DNA of 64,000 nt from Gaetbulibacter_A sp043876815 (GCF_043876815.1 NZ_JBAWKA010000003.1:62001-126000), one strand, 5' to 3'. Numbered from the stretch's first letter, positions 36,001 to 44,724 are shown. Notes: generated by a model from the sequence alone, not told the origin. Numbers and translations are program-made.

Positions 36001-36407
36001 GTGCCTTTTCTGATATCCAGTCTGGGATTATCACCTTAACAGAAGATGGAGAACCTTTGGACGATGGAGATTCCTACGATTGTAATTTTAATTATGATGC
36101 TGCAGGAAATAATACGGTTGATTTTGGTTTTTATGATCCAAATGCAGCATTAAGTGTTGAAAATTTTAATGAAAATAACATTCTTATTTTTCCAAACCCG
36201 GTTCAAAATAAGATTACTTTAAAAAACAATTTAAATCTACATCGGATTAAAATATTTGATGTCTTAGGGCGACTTTATAAAACCATCAACCCAACCCAAG
36301 AAACAGAAACAATAAATATTTCAACCTTGCCCCAAGGGATTTATCTTTTAACTTTAATGGATGATAAGAATAATGCATTGAAGTATCATAAAATAATAAA
36401 ACTTTAA
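33045..36407 (+). CDS. secreted SASA-type esterase with SdrD_B-like and T9SS domains, long copy
   Basis: 1120 residues, a tandem paralogue of the previous gene, with the same signal region, esterase core (FILAGQSNMQG near residue 578), SdrD_B-like domain and T9SS tail. Between the N-terminal QIVNAQRSGFAWISKEN part and the esterase core it has an extra ~430-residue region beginning near DFYTTIEGGLGWWGD. That region is rich in Gly, Trp and aromatic residues and ends before DPKAIVEPPAGFEIGY. I do not recognise it; it is probably a carbohydrate- or surface-related beta domain. Non-coding flanks on both sides are duplicated too. Expected extracellular or cell-surface. Confidence 0.87.
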   Translation: MTLINPIKLVKPNFQKNSNVGCFFNLPMRISMFIIIFSLLIYKADAQIVNAQRSGFAWISKENVTDNSFGSGYSFYSAVWPIFNEYPGASNFQTGLAGSWLTTQRTQTEPEDFYTTIEGGLGWWGDTRFGKETPKFIMGGVAYNFSSWANGTGAGASATLANGQRDWSIPGGKYGVAHLSNRLLWAPDGLNIAQGLKGELLGYGYTPLPLTDPMTQTAGVNVATGNQCWTLFLNTTNFKGPVNFFLPTFWTEPSLTNPALEGLFLDSRPANPNITMGVEQADLPALISSDNNGTYFAKIKRLQFPENDTNGAIAVHQVRTYSKDALWNNMNTWFSGGPAVQPGFNQSGILNINFAGNGGAMAGEISQFGMGGVDHEIDLTYVQNKQQSNNIMGFEFDFNIVERKDGIITLPEYFKLDSDDKWRPVNANTVPASTNLLTTDVPSTPRSEIPYVTPKEADCQFQDLNGPWNNPGPSAGPFSADLGDGSTVTYYWYKFRDQPAIVHANLPEAMLTAMQTRVELIHSNWSHTDEYLAPPSIGNLATIDPKAIVEPPAGFEIGYVPIVTRQAKTQAKVRVFILAGQSNMQGQGVIEDPEGDQGDLMDIIANNTNGDWSEVGQPNNWTTLDNVYLYYEGDEGTIKEKLTVGQGANPNSIGPELMFAHQLDKFYDDPVLIIKTAWGGKSLAEDFRPPSAGGTTGPYYNQMIQIVKNVAQNLSTEFPTIGASPFEFTGFAWFQGWNDGASEDFLNEYESNLYDLVNDVRNDLGVPELPFVVASSGQGGITASTDSWTQDIQNIVAVAQETVGCDDKTFGGYVGFVDTKPFYLDLSVSPYDGLHHYNNNALSFLNIGKSMGDEMIRAINETAFCTQNCKENPITPGVVSIGNRVWNDLDKDGIQDPEEPGIPGVSVILSRDSDDDGVPDSFGGVEVTDAEGYYSFKGLSPGNYRVVVWSVYNWEEGEPLHDFVATNGFVGNADNDVDFDNNGFGGAFSDIQSGIITLTEDGEPLDDGDSYDCNFNYDAAGNNTVDFGFYDPNAALSVENFNENNILIFPNPVQNKITLKNNLNLHRIKIFDVLGRLYKTINPTQETETINISTLPQGIYLLTLMDDKNNALKYHKIIKL

Positions 36408-36447
36408 AATTTGAAATCGTATAATTAAGATTTTTAAAAATTTAAGC

Positions 36448-37068
36448 ATGCAGAAAATTATTTTGACTTTTGGATTTGCATTCGTCGCTTCACTGGCTTC
36501 TGCAAAAGAAATTCAGGCTACTGTTATCTTTGAAAACCTTTCAAATAAGGAGTTTACTTCCGGAACTTTGACTATCCTTGAATTAAACAAAAAAATTAAA
36601 GTTAAACAACAGGAAGAATTCACAATTACTTTACCTGAAAAAGGTAAGTATCGATTTGTTTTTATTGCTGAAGGTTTTAATATCAAAACCTCATATCCAT
36701 CCCGAATGACGCAAAGAAATAATACGATAATCATTCACTTAATGGAAAAACCTGAAACTAATATTGAGGAGTTTTTTTCTTTATCGATTGCTTCAAGCAT
36801 GAATTTAACAGATGAGCAGATTGAGGAGCGAATTCATAGAGGTACTCTAAATTTCATAATACCCGGATTTGATAATACTATCCCAGAAGAATATGTGGAA
36901 TTAAAAGAAAAATATGGTGTTGGACTTTTTAAAGAGAATTGCGCGATCGATCCATTTTTATACAAAAAGGTTATTGAGAACAACCAAATGATTTCCAATT
37001 ATTTGAATAAAAAATATGGAACTCAATGGTTGTCTGAATTAAAATCAAAACCGCTTGGTATTAAATAA
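36448..37068 (+). CDS. secreted protein of unknown function
   Basis: 206 residues with a signal peptide (MQKIILTFGFAFVASLASA). The N-terminal half (EIQATVIFENLSNKEFTSGT) reads like a beta-sandwich domain. The C-terminal half has KEKYGVGLFKENCAIDPFLY and NNQMISNYLNKKYGTQWLSEL, a block I have seen in other flavobacterial secreted proteins of unknown function. It follows the esterase pair by 40 nt on the same strand and may be cotranscribed. No enzyme motif. Confidence 0.7.
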   Translation: MQKIILTFGFAFVASLASAKEIQATVIFENLSNKEFTSGTLTILELNKKIKVKQQEEFTITLPEKGKYRFVFIAEGFNIKTSYPSRMTQRNNTIIIHLMEKPETNIEEFFSLSIASSMNLTDEQIEERIHRGTLNFIIPGFDNTIPEEYVELKEKYGVGLFKENCAIDPFLYKKVIENNQMISNYLNKKYGTQWLSELKSKPLGIK

Positions 37069-37100
37069 AAATCAAGTAAAACTTATTTCTTGGAATTTGA

Positions 37101-37568
37101 TTATTTCCAGGTGTGACCTTTCATGGCCATAGCTGCTTTTAAGATATCTTTCTGACTTATTTGACCTACCAATTTGCCTTTTTCTACGATAGGGAATCGA
37201 CGGCGTTTAGCGTTTAAGAATTTGTTCGCGGCGTCAAATATATTCATTTCTCCATCAATCGTTTCCACGTTACGTACCATGTATTTCTCAATGGTCATAT
37301 CCTGCATCGGCATATTGTAATAACGACTTTCACTAATTTGTTTGATACAATCGCCCTCAGAAATAATGCCTACGAGTTCGTTATTGTCGTTCACCACAGG
37401 GCCTCCGGAAATTCGGTATTTAATTATCGCTTCCATTACACTTTCAATGGTTTGGTCTGGTGTGAACTTAATTAAATTCGTGGTCATATAATCGCTGACC
37501 TTGAAGGGTGTATTATCGGCAACATTGCCTTGCTGTCGTCTCGACCCTTGAAAACTTTTTATGCCCAT
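37101..37568 (-). CDS. CBS-domain protein
   Basis: 155 residues containing two CBS motifs: VSDYMTTNLIKFTPDQTIES...GGPVVNDNNELVGIISEGD (about residues 24-75) and MVRNVETIDGEMNIFDAANK...RRFPIVEKGKLVGQISQKD (about 95-145). Such free-standing CBS pairs bind adenosyl nucleotides and modulate other proteins; the partner is unknown. Monocistronic, convergent with the secreted protein to the left. Confidence 0.93.
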   Translation of the reverse strand: MGIKSFQGSRRQQGNVADNTPFKVSDYMTTNLIKFTPDQTIESVMEAIIKYRISGGPVVNDNNELVGIISEGDCIKQISESRYYNMPMQDMTIEKYMVRNVETIDGEMNIFDAANKFLNAKRRRFPIVEKGKLVGQISQKDILKAAMAMKGHTWK

Positions 37569-37844
37569 AATTTTTTATGTTTAGATGTTGGTAACTTGAA
37601 ATATAGCTAAATTAATCCAAATTTCCTAAAAATTTTTGAGTATCACAGGGGATAATCCGGGCATATAATTCATAAAGTAAGCGGTGTATAAAAGGCTAAT
37701 TTATATTGTTTCGCCTTTGGGCGGAAGAAATTTCCTAACTTTTCATGATTTAAAATAATTAGCATTCTTTTGAGACTTTGAAAACTATTTTTTTATAGTT
37801 TTAGCCCTTCAAATTGAAACGTGATATAATTTAAATAAAAACCA

Positions 37845-38567
37845 ATGAAACAGTTCATCATTGCCCTGCTTTTGCTGGGGAGTATGCAAAACTTTGCTCA
37901 GGACAATTCAGCTATGCTGAAGCATTATGAAGCCTATTACAAACAAATGAAAACCCAGGGAGATACTCAGGGAATCATAAACGCGATCACCCATTTGAAT
38001 ATTCTTGCTCCTTCGGAAGCCCGAAAAGATACACTGGCTTATATTTACATGTCAGAAGGAAACTACATGCAGGCTTTAAATACGATCGGTTATGAAAAGA
38101 AAACTACCGATTCGGATATTGCGGTACAGGTTAAGGCGATCTCATTAAAGGCCTTAAATCAACCTAAACTTGCTGTAGGTCAGTTTGAAGAAATGTACAA
38201 GCGCAATCCTGAACCATCTATTGCCTATGAGTTGGCCGAATTGAATATCCAAACTCAAAATCTGGAGGAAGCAAAAAAATATATTACTTCAGGAGCGGCT
38301 AATGTAAAGCCTGAAATGAAGCATGCGTATTATGAAACCCAACAACCCTATCAGGTGTCTTTAAAAGCGGCTTTTATGTATTTAGATGCGTTATACACCT
38401 ACAATAAAGACAAAAAAGGGAATCTTGATGCCGCTATTGATATTTTAGATTCTGCTTTGAAAACAGCACCAAATTTCAATATGGTTCAGATTACTAAGCA
38501 AGAAATGCTCAGACAAAAACAGGCGCTTCAGGCTCAGGACGCGCAAGGTGCTCCTGCTGGAAACTAA
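37845..38567 (+). CDS. secreted TPR-like protein
   Basis: 240 residues with a signal peptide ending at NFAQ. Helical repeat pairs resembling tetratricopeptide repeats run through most of the protein (for example TLAYIYMSEGNYMQALNTIG and AYELAELNIQTQNLEEAKKY). The C-terminal tail is rich in Gln and Ala (LQAQDAQGAPAGN). Probably a periplasmic scaffold; no enzymatic signature. It ends at a bidirectional terminator shared with the convergent lipoprotein gene. Confidence 0.8.
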   Translation: MKQFIIALLLLGSMQNFAQDNSAMLKHYEAYYKQMKTQGDTQGIINAITHLNILAPSEARKDTLAYIYMSEGNYMQALNTIGYEKKTTDSDIAVQVKAISLKALNQPKLAVGQFEEMYKRNPEPSIAYELAELNIQTQNLEEAKKYITSGAANVKPEMKHAYYETQQPYQVSLKAAFMYLDALYTYNKDKKGNLDAAIDILDSALKTAPNFNMVQITKQEMLRQKQALQAQDAQGAPAGN

Positions 38568-38587
38568 ACGGAACATATACCATAAAC

Positions 38588-38620
38588 AAAAATGGTTTGA
38601 TGTTACATCAAACCATTTTT
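38588..38620. terminator. bidirectional terminator
   Basis: 15-bp perfect stem AAAAATGGTTTGATG / CATCAAACCATTTTT with a TTA loop. Confidence 0.9.
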
Positions 38621-38639
38621 GTTTGGTCGATTTTATTTT

Positions 38640-39170
38640 TTATGGTTTCTCGATGTTGATATTATCGGCTTCGACCTTAGAGTTCATCTGAAAATTCAAA
38701 TTGTAAAAGGCTTCCAAGAGGTCTTTGATGCTATCCAGTAATTCCGGTTTTTTGGTGGTACTCAAATTTGACAGGCTCTTTAATTTTAAAAGTTGCGTCT
38801 CAACGGCCAAAATCCGTGCTAGTGTGGCATCACTTTGGATACTTTTTGGCATAGCACCCTTTAAATCCTTGATCATGGTTTGCATATCGTCGTCCGTATT
38901 CAAAAAGTAGTTCAGGTCGGCTTGTTTGATGTTGTCGATTAGTTCCTCCAGTTTGGAATAGGCCTGCCAATCGACGATCTGTTGTTTTGTTTTTGGATCT
39001 AAAGCAAATGCAACAAGCTTTAAATTATTAATATCCTGTGGACTCAGTTCGTTACTTATTATGTCTTCGGTGACGTCTTTTGATACCGGTTCCATGCTTT
39101 TGTCTTCCGATTTTTTGCAGGATACCAATACTGTGAATAGAAGGCCAAAGGCGAGCCAATAAAATTTCAT
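38640..39170 (-). CDS. lipoprotein of unknown function
   Basis: 176 residues with a lipoprotein signal (MKFYWLAFGLLFTVLVSCKK, Cys18 as lipid anchor). The rest is mainly helical with acidic/Lys composition (SPQDINNLKLVAFALDPKT...TLARILAVETQLLKLKSLSN), possibly a coiled-coil bundle. No known domain. A TATCTTTG -7 element is visible upstream of the ATG. Confidence 0.75.
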   Translation of the reverse strand: MKFYWLAFGLLFTVLVSCKKSEDKSMEPVSKDVTEDIISNELSPQDINNLKLVAFALDPKTKQQIVDWQAYSKLEELIDNIKQADLNYFLNTDDDMQTMIKDLKGAMPKSIQSDATLARILAVETQLLKLKSLSNLSTTKKPELLDSIKDLLEAFYNLNFQMNSKVEADNINIEKP

Positions 39171-39338
39171 ATTGTATTAATTTTGAAACAAAGATAAGCG
39201 ATTACTTTGTTCTGTTGTAATACGTTTAAAAACGGCTCTTAAATTAATTTATTTCTGATTTAAAATTTTAAGATGAAATTGAAACATTATCATTTAATTG
39301 TTATTATTTTTGAATTTTTCTTATAAACTTCAGTTTGA

Positions 39339-40301
39339 ATGAGCGAAAAAATATTGATTATTGGGGCCTGTGGTCAGATTGGTTCGGAGTTAACCTTTAA
39401 ATTACGAGAAGAATACGGTGCTAAGAACGTCGTAGCAAGCGACATCAGTTATAGTAATCTTGAGGTGGCTAATTCTGGAAATTTCGAAATTGTGGATGCT
39501 CAGGATTACGCAAGTATGAAAACCTGTGTGGAGAAACACCAGATTGATACGGTTTACATGATGGCGGCTATGCTGAGTGCGACAGGTGAAAAGTACCCAA
39601 TGAAGGCTTGGGATCTTAATATGTCGTCTTTATTCAATGTTTTGAATCTGGCACGAGCTAAATTTATAAAAAAAGTGTTTTGGCCGTCCAGCATTGCCGT
39701 TTTTGGAAAGACCACGCCGGTAGATTATACGCCACAATACACCATCATGGAACCCTCAACCGTATACGGAATTACCAAACAGGTCGGGGAGCGCTGGTGC
39801 GAATATTACTTTAATAAATACGGTGTGGATGTAAGGAGCGTGCGTTATCCAGGGATTATCAGCTGGAAAACCTTACCCGGGGGTGGCACCACCGATTATG
39901 CTGTTGATATTTATCATAAAGCAATTACCGAGGGTGCTTTTGAGTGCTTTTTAAAGCCTGATACCAAATTACCCATGATGTTTATGGATGACGCTATAAA
40001 AGCCACCATCGACCTGATGCAGGCGCCTCCTGAAGCTGTTAAGATCCGTTCGTCCTATAATTTAGCAGCCATAAGTGTTACTCCTGAAGAGATGGTAAAA
40101 AGTATTAAAAAGCTAAGACCCGATTTTAAGATTAGCTACAAACCGGATTACCGTCAAGAAATTGCGGATACATGGCCCAACAGCATTAACGATTCGTATG
40201 CTCGGCAAGATTGGAAATGGAAACACGAATTTTCTCTGGAAGCCATAACCAAAGAGATGCTTAAACAATTAGAAAAAAAATATAAGAATGAAAAGGCCTA
40301 A
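39339..40301 (+). CDS. L-threonine 3-dehydrogenase, SDR type
   Basis: 320 residues of an extended short-chain dehydrogenase related to UDP-galactose epimerase. The NAD site is ILIIGACGQIGSEL (residues 5-18). The catalytic triad region includes WPSSIAVFG (Ser) and STVYGITKQVGE (Y-x3-K). The segment YRQEIADTWPNSINDSYARQ is typical of SDR-type L-threonine dehydrogenases found in Flavobacteriaceae and other groups, so I assign threonine to 2-amino-3-ketobutyrate oxidation. Monocistronic. Confidence 0.92.
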   Translation: MSEKILIIGACGQIGSELTFKLREEYGAKNVVASDISYSNLEVANSGNFEIVDAQDYASMKTCVEKHQIDTVYMMAAMLSATGEKYPMKAWDLNMSSLFNVLNLARAKFIKKVFWPSSIAVFGKTTPVDYTPQYTIMEPSTVYGITKQVGERWCEYYFNKYGVDVRSVRYPGIISWKTLPGGGTTDYAVDIYHKAITEGAFECFLKPDTKLPMMFMDDAIKATIDLMQAPPEAVKIRSSYNLAAISVTPEEMVKSIKKLRPDFKISYKPDYRQEIADTWPNSINDSYARQDWKWKHEFSLEAITKEMLKQLEKKYKNEKA

Positions 40302-40367
40302 CGGGTTTCATTTTTTTATGATAATTGTTTAATTTGGACACCTACTAACCCCTAGAACTGATTTACT

Positions 40368-40958
40368 ATGCTTCAAGACTTTTGGTTTAATGTGGAGTAC
40401 GGCATGAATCACGTGCTCGATATTAATGCTTACGATCATGTATTGTTCCTGATCTGCTTAACTGTTCCCTATTTGTTTCGCGACTGGCGCCGGGTATTGC
40501 TGCTGGTAACTCTTTTTACTTTGGGGCATACGCTATCTTTAGTGTTAGCAGCCTACGATGTGGTTTACGTGAATTCCGATATTGTTGAATTTTTAATTCC
40601 AATCACCATTTTAATCATGGCCATCTATAATGTATTTACAGCCAATCGAGGCGGAAATAAAGAAAAGATAGGTCTATTGTCGATCTCTGCCGTATTTTTT
40701 GGCCTAATACATGGCTTGGGTTTTGCCGGCGAATTTAAAATGTTGGCCGCAGGAGCTTCGAACAAGCTGGTTTTGCTTATAGAATTTGCTTTAGGTATTG
40801 AATTGGCTCAGTTGATCGTTGTGTTTGTGGTGTTGTTTTTGAGCTATATTATTCAGACGATCTTCCGCTTTTCACGCCGCGATTGGATCATGGTGATCTC
40901 GTCGATCGTGATAGGACTCGTGATCCCGATGATCTTGAATAGTGCGTTCTTGTCATAA
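40368..40958 (+). CDS. HupE/UreJ family membrane protein
   Basis: 196 residues, about six membrane helices. The family pattern is present: GMNHVLDINAYDHVLFLICL near the start (His-Asp-His cluster), LFTLGHTLSL around residue 47 and FFGLIHGLGFAGEF around residue 115, with conserved His residues suited to metal binding. HupE/UreJ proteins are thought to transport nickel or similar metals; no hydrogenase or urease gene is near, so the substrate here is unknown. Confidence 0.87.
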   Translation: MLQDFWFNVEYGMNHVLDINAYDHVLFLICLTVPYLFRDWRRVLLLVTLFTLGHTLSLVLAAYDVVYVNSDIVEFLIPITILIMAIYNVFTANRGGNKEKIGLLSISAVFFGLIHGLGFAGEFKMLAAGASNKLVLLIEFALGIELAQLIVVFVVLFLSYIIQTIFRFSRRDWIMVISSIVIGLVIPMILNSAFLS

Positions 40959-41048
40959 AATATTCATAAATTTTAGTGTTTAGGGGTTGTAATTAAAATA
41001 CGAACCCATTATATTCGTTTACCTTTGTGTGTGGGTTGCATGAGGCCT

Positions 41049-41124
41049 GCGTTAGGGATTGAGGCATTGTTGGAGCGCCTTGCAAAGCGCGACTGCCGAA
41101 AGCCCGACCCATAGGGTAACGCCC
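41049..41124 (+). repeat. dispersed intergenic repeat, copy 1
   Basis: Begins GCGTTAGGGATTG and ends GAAAGCCCGACCCATAGGGT + AACGCCC. The same ends occur at 61098-61178 in the opposite orientation, with a different middle. I recognise this layout from intergenic regions of flavobacterial genomes. Confidence 0.75.
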
Positions 41125-41140
41125 AAATAAAAAAATTGAA

Positions 41141-41572
41141 ATGCCGAAAAAAAAACAATTGAAATATGATAGGGCTTATTTGCGTATTGCGCGTGAATGG
41201 GGAAAATTATCGTATTGTAAACGCCGGCAGGTGGGTGCGATTATTGTGAAGGACCGGATGATTATTTCGGATGGGTACAATGGTACACCCTCGGGGTTTG
41301 AAAATTATTGTGAGGATGATGAGGGATACACGAAATGGTATGTGCTACATGCCGAGGCGAATGCGATCCTGAAGGTGGCTTCGTCGACGCAATCGTGTCG
41401 CGGTGCGACGCTTTACATTACGATGTCGCCGTGCAAGGAATGTAGTAAATTAGTGCATCAGGCCGGTGTGGTTAGGGTGGTGTACAGTCAGGCTTATAAA
41501 GATGATTCGGGCCTGCAGTTTTTGAAAAAAGCCGGTATTGAACTGGCACAAATTGAAGATCTGGAAGACTAA
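41141..41572 (+). CDS. dCMP deaminase family protein
   Basis: 143 residues with the zinc-dependent deaminase motifs HAEANAI (near residue 73) and SPCKECSKL (near 97), plus GYNGTPSGFENYCED, typical of deoxycytidylate deaminases (ComEB type). It converts dCMP to dUMP for dTMP synthesis. The stop codon overlaps the ATG of the S41 protease by one base (TAATG), so the two are coupled. A dispersed repeat fills the upstream space. Confidence 0.93.
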   Translation: MPKKKQLKYDRAYLRIAREWGKLSYCKRRQVGAIIVKDRMIISDGYNGTPSGFENYCEDDEGYTKWYVLHAEANAILKVASSTQSCRGATLYITMSPCKECSKLVHQAGVVRVVYSQAYKDDSGLQFLKKAGIELAQIEDLED

Positions 41573-43188
41573 TGTTTTATAAAAAGAAATACTTACCATT
41601 ATTAATAGGAGCGGCTATTGCGGCCGGGATTTTTATTGGCGGAAAACTAAACTTTTCGGATGCTCCGGACCGTTTGTTCTCTACTAATAGTAAAAAGGAT
41701 AAATTGAATCGCCTGATTGATTACATTGATTACGATTATGTAGATGATGTGAATACCGATAGTATTGTGGATGTTACGGTAAACGGCATTTTGGAAAATC
41801 TGGATCCGCATTCTGTGTACATCCCCAAGGAAGATATGCAGCGGGTTACGGAAGAGATGCGTGGTGATTTTGTGGGGATTGGTGTGAGCTTTTATCCGTA
41901 CAAAGACTCGGTAGCGGTGATTCGACCGGTAACGGGTGGCCCCAGTGATGTGGCAGGAATTAGGGGTGGTGATCGGATTGTGATAGCCAACAAGGATACG
42001 CTTTTTGGCGAGGACCTTTCGGATAAAGAGATCGTAAACAAACTAAAAGGACCGATCAACTCGGATGTGTATTTAAAAGTATACCGTCGGGGGATACCGG
42101 ATCTATTGAATATTAAAGTTAAGCGGAGTCATATTCCTATTAAAAGTGTTGATGCCGCCTATATGCTTACGGATCGCTTGGGATATGTAAAGATCAATAA
42201 GTTTGCAGAATCTACCTATAAAGAATTTAAGGCAGCTTTGGATGGTTTAATAGAAGAAGGTGCTACAGAGCTTGCACTGGACCTTCGTGATAACCCGGGA
42301 GGCTTTCTTAATATCGCTGAAGATATTACCGATGAGTTTTTACAAGATGGTAAACTTATTGTTTTCACTAAAAATAAACGTGGTAATATTGATAAAAGCT
42401 TTGCTACCGATAAAGGGGAGTTTGAAAATGGGAAAGTTTATGTTTTGATTAATGAGAACTCGGCTTCCGCCAGTGAGATTATTGCTGGGGCTATTCAGGA
42501 CAACGATCGCGGGACCATTATAGGTCGTCGTTCATATGGGAAAGGCTTAGTGCAGCGGGAAATGGAACTGGGTGACGGTAGCGCTGTACGCTTAACAGTT
42601 TCCAGATATTTTACACCAACCGGGAGATCCATACAACGCCCATATGGAAAAGATAATACAGATTATTATGATGATTATTACGAGCGTTTGAAGCGTGGTG
42701 AATTGGTGGATCCGGAAAAAATTGAAATTGCCGATTCCCTGAAGTTTACCACACCAGGCGGAAAGGTGGTTTATGGAGGTGGCGGTATTATTCCTGATAT
42801 TTTTGTTCCGATAGATACCAGCATGGAAAATGAAACACTTAACTTTTTGCGAAGACGCGGATTTATAAACTTTTTTATTTTTGAACATTTGGATAAAGAC
42901 AGAAATGCTTATGCAGACCTTTCTAGAGAAGAATTCATTAAGGATTATGAAGTAGGCGATTCATTGGTATTTGCATTTCAGGATTATTTAAATGTGCGTA
43001 CAGATTCTAAAATCACCTTTGTGGCTTATCATGAAGAAGTAAAGCAGTTCCTGAAAGCGGCGCTTGCTGACCAGTTATTTGGTGAAGGTGCTTACGATGA
43101 GGTTTTCAACCAGAACGACCTGATGATCGATGAGGTTAAAAGGTTGAGTTTGGGTATAACTTCGAATACGGAAGAGGAACTAGACTAA
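41572..43188 (+). CDS. S41 family C-terminal processing protease
   Basis: 538 residues with an N-terminal membrane anchor (LPLLIGAAIAAGIFIGGK). A Ctp N-region (IDYIDYDYVDDVNTDSIVDV) follows, then a PDZ domain (GIGVSFYPYKD...GGPSDVAGIRGGDRI, about 85-180) and the peptidase core. The catalytic Ser lies in NENSASASEIIAGA and the Lys in RRSYGKGLVQ (about 295-325). It cleaves C-termini of periplasmic proteins. It overlaps dCMP deaminase by one base upstream and runs 9 bases into the convergent oxidoreductase gene. Confidence 0.95.
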   Translation: MFYKKKYLPLLIGAAIAAGIFIGGKLNFSDAPDRLFSTNSKKDKLNRLIDYIDYDYVDDVNTDSIVDVTVNGILENLDPHSVYIPKEDMQRVTEEMRGDFVGIGVSFYPYKDSVAVIRPVTGGPSDVAGIRGGDRIVIANKDTLFGEDLSDKEIVNKLKGPINSDVYLKVYRRGIPDLLNIKVKRSHIPIKSVDAAYMLTDRLGYVKINKFAESTYKEFKAALDGLIEEGATELALDLRDNPGGFLNIAEDITDEFLQDGKLIVFTKNKRGNIDKSFATDKGEFENGKVYVLINENSASASEIIAGAIQDNDRGTIIGRRSYGKGLVQREMELGDGSAVRLTVSRYFTPTGRSIQRPYGKDNTDYYDDYYERLKRGELVDPEKIEIADSLKFTTPGGKVVYGGGGIIPDIFVPIDTSMENETLNFLRRRGFINFFIFEHLDKDRNAYADLSREEFIKDYEVGDSLVFAFQDYLNVRTDSKITFVAYHEEVKQFLKAALADQLFGEGAYDEVFNQNDLMIDEVKRLSLGITSNTEEELD

Positions 43189-43785
43189 TTTATCGTGGAT
43201 CTTGGTGTGGTTACCGTTATTCCAAAAGGTTAGAATGTCTGTAGCAACTTGTGCGCCACTCCCTGAAGCAATCGCAAACTGACTACGCCAACCTGCTAAG
43301 GTCCCTGCGACATACAAATTAGGAGCTACTTTATGATCGGTATTTTTTAACCAAATACGATCTTTTTCAACTGCTGCTCTTGGGTGCGGTGCCATATAAT
43401 TTTCCAAGCCTGTTATACGTAATAAGCTAGTATACCCAACAGCGATAACGACAAGTTTACTCTGATAGGTATTCTTGTTGGTTCGAACGTCAAAGCCAAG
43501 ATTGGTTTTGTTAAGCTCCAGAACCTTTTCATTTTCTATTTGTTCAACATGCGGATATAAGGTAGCAAGTTGCTCTTTGCCTGAGTAAAGTATAGAAGCA
43601 CCTGTAGTTCCGGGTTTTAATCCCAATACATTATTGAACAAGGCGGTTTGTAAATGCGAATTCTTTTGATGCATGATGATGCCAATGCGCTTATTATTTG
43701 CGAAGGCCTTGTGTTGTGTTGAACCCAAAACCAAGGCACAGGACATTCCCGCAGCACCGCCACCGATAATTAAGGCGTCGTACAT
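43180..43785 (-). CDS. short FAD-dependent oxidoreductase (thioredoxin-reductase-like)
   Basis: 201 residues, about two thirds of a thioredoxin reductase. The FAD-binding start MYDALIIGGGAAGMSCALVL is intact. The middle has VVIAVGYTSLL, and the end NLYVAGTLAGWRSQFAIASG is the FAD-proximal C-terminal block. The NADPH domain with its own GxGxxA and the CxxC are missing, so this is a reduced form; it resembles small FAD proteins near membrane genes rather than a broken gene. It overlaps the convergent protease by 9 bp and heads a run with the small membrane protein and MarC genes upstream. Confidence 0.82.
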   Translation of the reverse strand: MYDALIIGGGAAGMSCALVLGSTQHKAFANNKRIGIIMHQKNSHLQTALFNNVLGLKPGTTGASILYSGKEQLATLYPHVEQIENEKVLELNKTNLGFDVRTNKNTYQSKLVVIAVGYTSLLRITGLENYMAPHPRAAVEKDRIWLKNTDHKVAPNLYVAGTLAGWRSQFAIASGSGAQVATDILTFWNNGNHTKIHDKLV

Positions 43786-43787
43786 CT

Positions 43788-43991
43788 TTATTTATTTTCT
43801 TTTACTTTTTTCTCGATCCGTTTTGAAATGTATAAAATAGCCATCATCATCATAACACATAAACTGGCAAGAATGGTTATAACGGCCACTTTATTATTAC
43901 CATCAAAAGGAGCATCAAAATCAATGATGGTGAGATTAAAAATGATGAGACCAAATGCAATAATACCGAGAACGATAGTTAAGGTTTTCAT
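43788..43991 (-). CDS. small two-helix membrane protein
   Basis: 67 residues: two hydrophobic helices (TIVLGIIAFGLIIFNLTII and VAVITILASLCVMMMMAILY) joined by a short acidic loop (DFDAPFDGNN) and followed by a Lys-rich tail (KRIEKKVKENK). No family known to me. It lies 12 nt after marC and 2 nt before the oxidoreductase, so it is part of a three-gene unit. Confidence 0.75.
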   Translation of the reverse strand: MKTLTIVLGIIAFGLIIFNLTIIDFDAPFDGNNKVAVITILASLCVMMMMAILYISKRIEKKVKENK

Positions 43992-44003
43992 GACGTTTTA
44001 TTT

Positions 44004-44591
44004 TTAAGCCAGGTCAAACAAGGCTTTTATGTTATGGGCAAATAATTTTACAGCGATTGCCAACAAAACAACACCGAAAATCTTTCGGATAATATTAATT
44101 CCATTGACACCTAATATGCGCTCTATTTTTCCCGAGGTTTTTAGCACTATAAAAATAATAATAACATTTAAAACCACCGCAACAATAATGTTTTCCGTGC
44201 GGAATTCGGCTCGTAAAGACAATAAAGTAGTTAAGCTACCGGGGCCTGCAATAAGCGGGAATGCCAGCGGGAACACAGATGCAGTAATAGGATCGTGGTC
44301 TTCCTGTTTATATAAGGTAATCCCAAGGATCATTTCCAAGGCGATAAAAAATAAAATAAAAGCACCAGCTACAGCAAAAGAATTTACATCGATACCAATA
44401 AGATTCAGAATGCTTTTCCCTAAAAAGAGAAATACCACCAAAATAACACCAGCAATAATGGATGCTTTTTCACTTTGGATATGGCCAACTTTTTTACGAA
44501 GATCAATCACTATTGGAATGTTGCCTACAATATCTATAACGGCAAAGAGAACCATAAAAGCGGTAAATATTTCTTTAAAATTAAACTGCAT
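44004..44591 (-). CDS. MarC family integral membrane protein
   Basis: 195 residues, about six helices. The family pattern is visible in FAVIDIVGNIPIVIDL (residues 17-32), AGAFILFFIALEMILG and SVFPLAFPLIAGPGSLTTLL (about 105-124). MarC/NAAT proteins are inner-membrane proteins with no secure function; despite the name, a drug-resistance role is not supported. First gene of a minus-strand unit with the small membrane protein and oxidoreductase. Confidence 0.93.
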   Translation of the reverse strand: MQFNFKEIFTAFMVLFAVIDIVGNIPIVIDLRKKVGHIQSEKASIIAGVILVVFLFLGKSILNLIGIDVNSFAVAGAFILFFIALEMILGITLYKQEDHDPITASVFPLAFPLIAGPGSLTTLLSLRAEFRTENIIVAVVLNVIIIFIVLKTSGKIERILGVNGINIIRKIFGVVLLAIAVKLFAHNIKALFDLA

Positions 44592-44724
44592 TTTAGTATG
44601 AATTTTTTTGGTTTATGTGCACCAACGCAACAGTGCTAAATTTTCGGCAAAAGTACTATATTATCTTTATTAAAAAGACCTAAAGTTTAACTATTTTTGC
44701 ACCTCACTTGATACTTATTTTATT

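Noticed and set aside
43180..43785. Short oxidoreductase as a pseudogene of thioredoxin reductase
   Set aside because: Both FAD blocks are intact and in frame, and it is closely packed with marC; a reduced family form is likelier.
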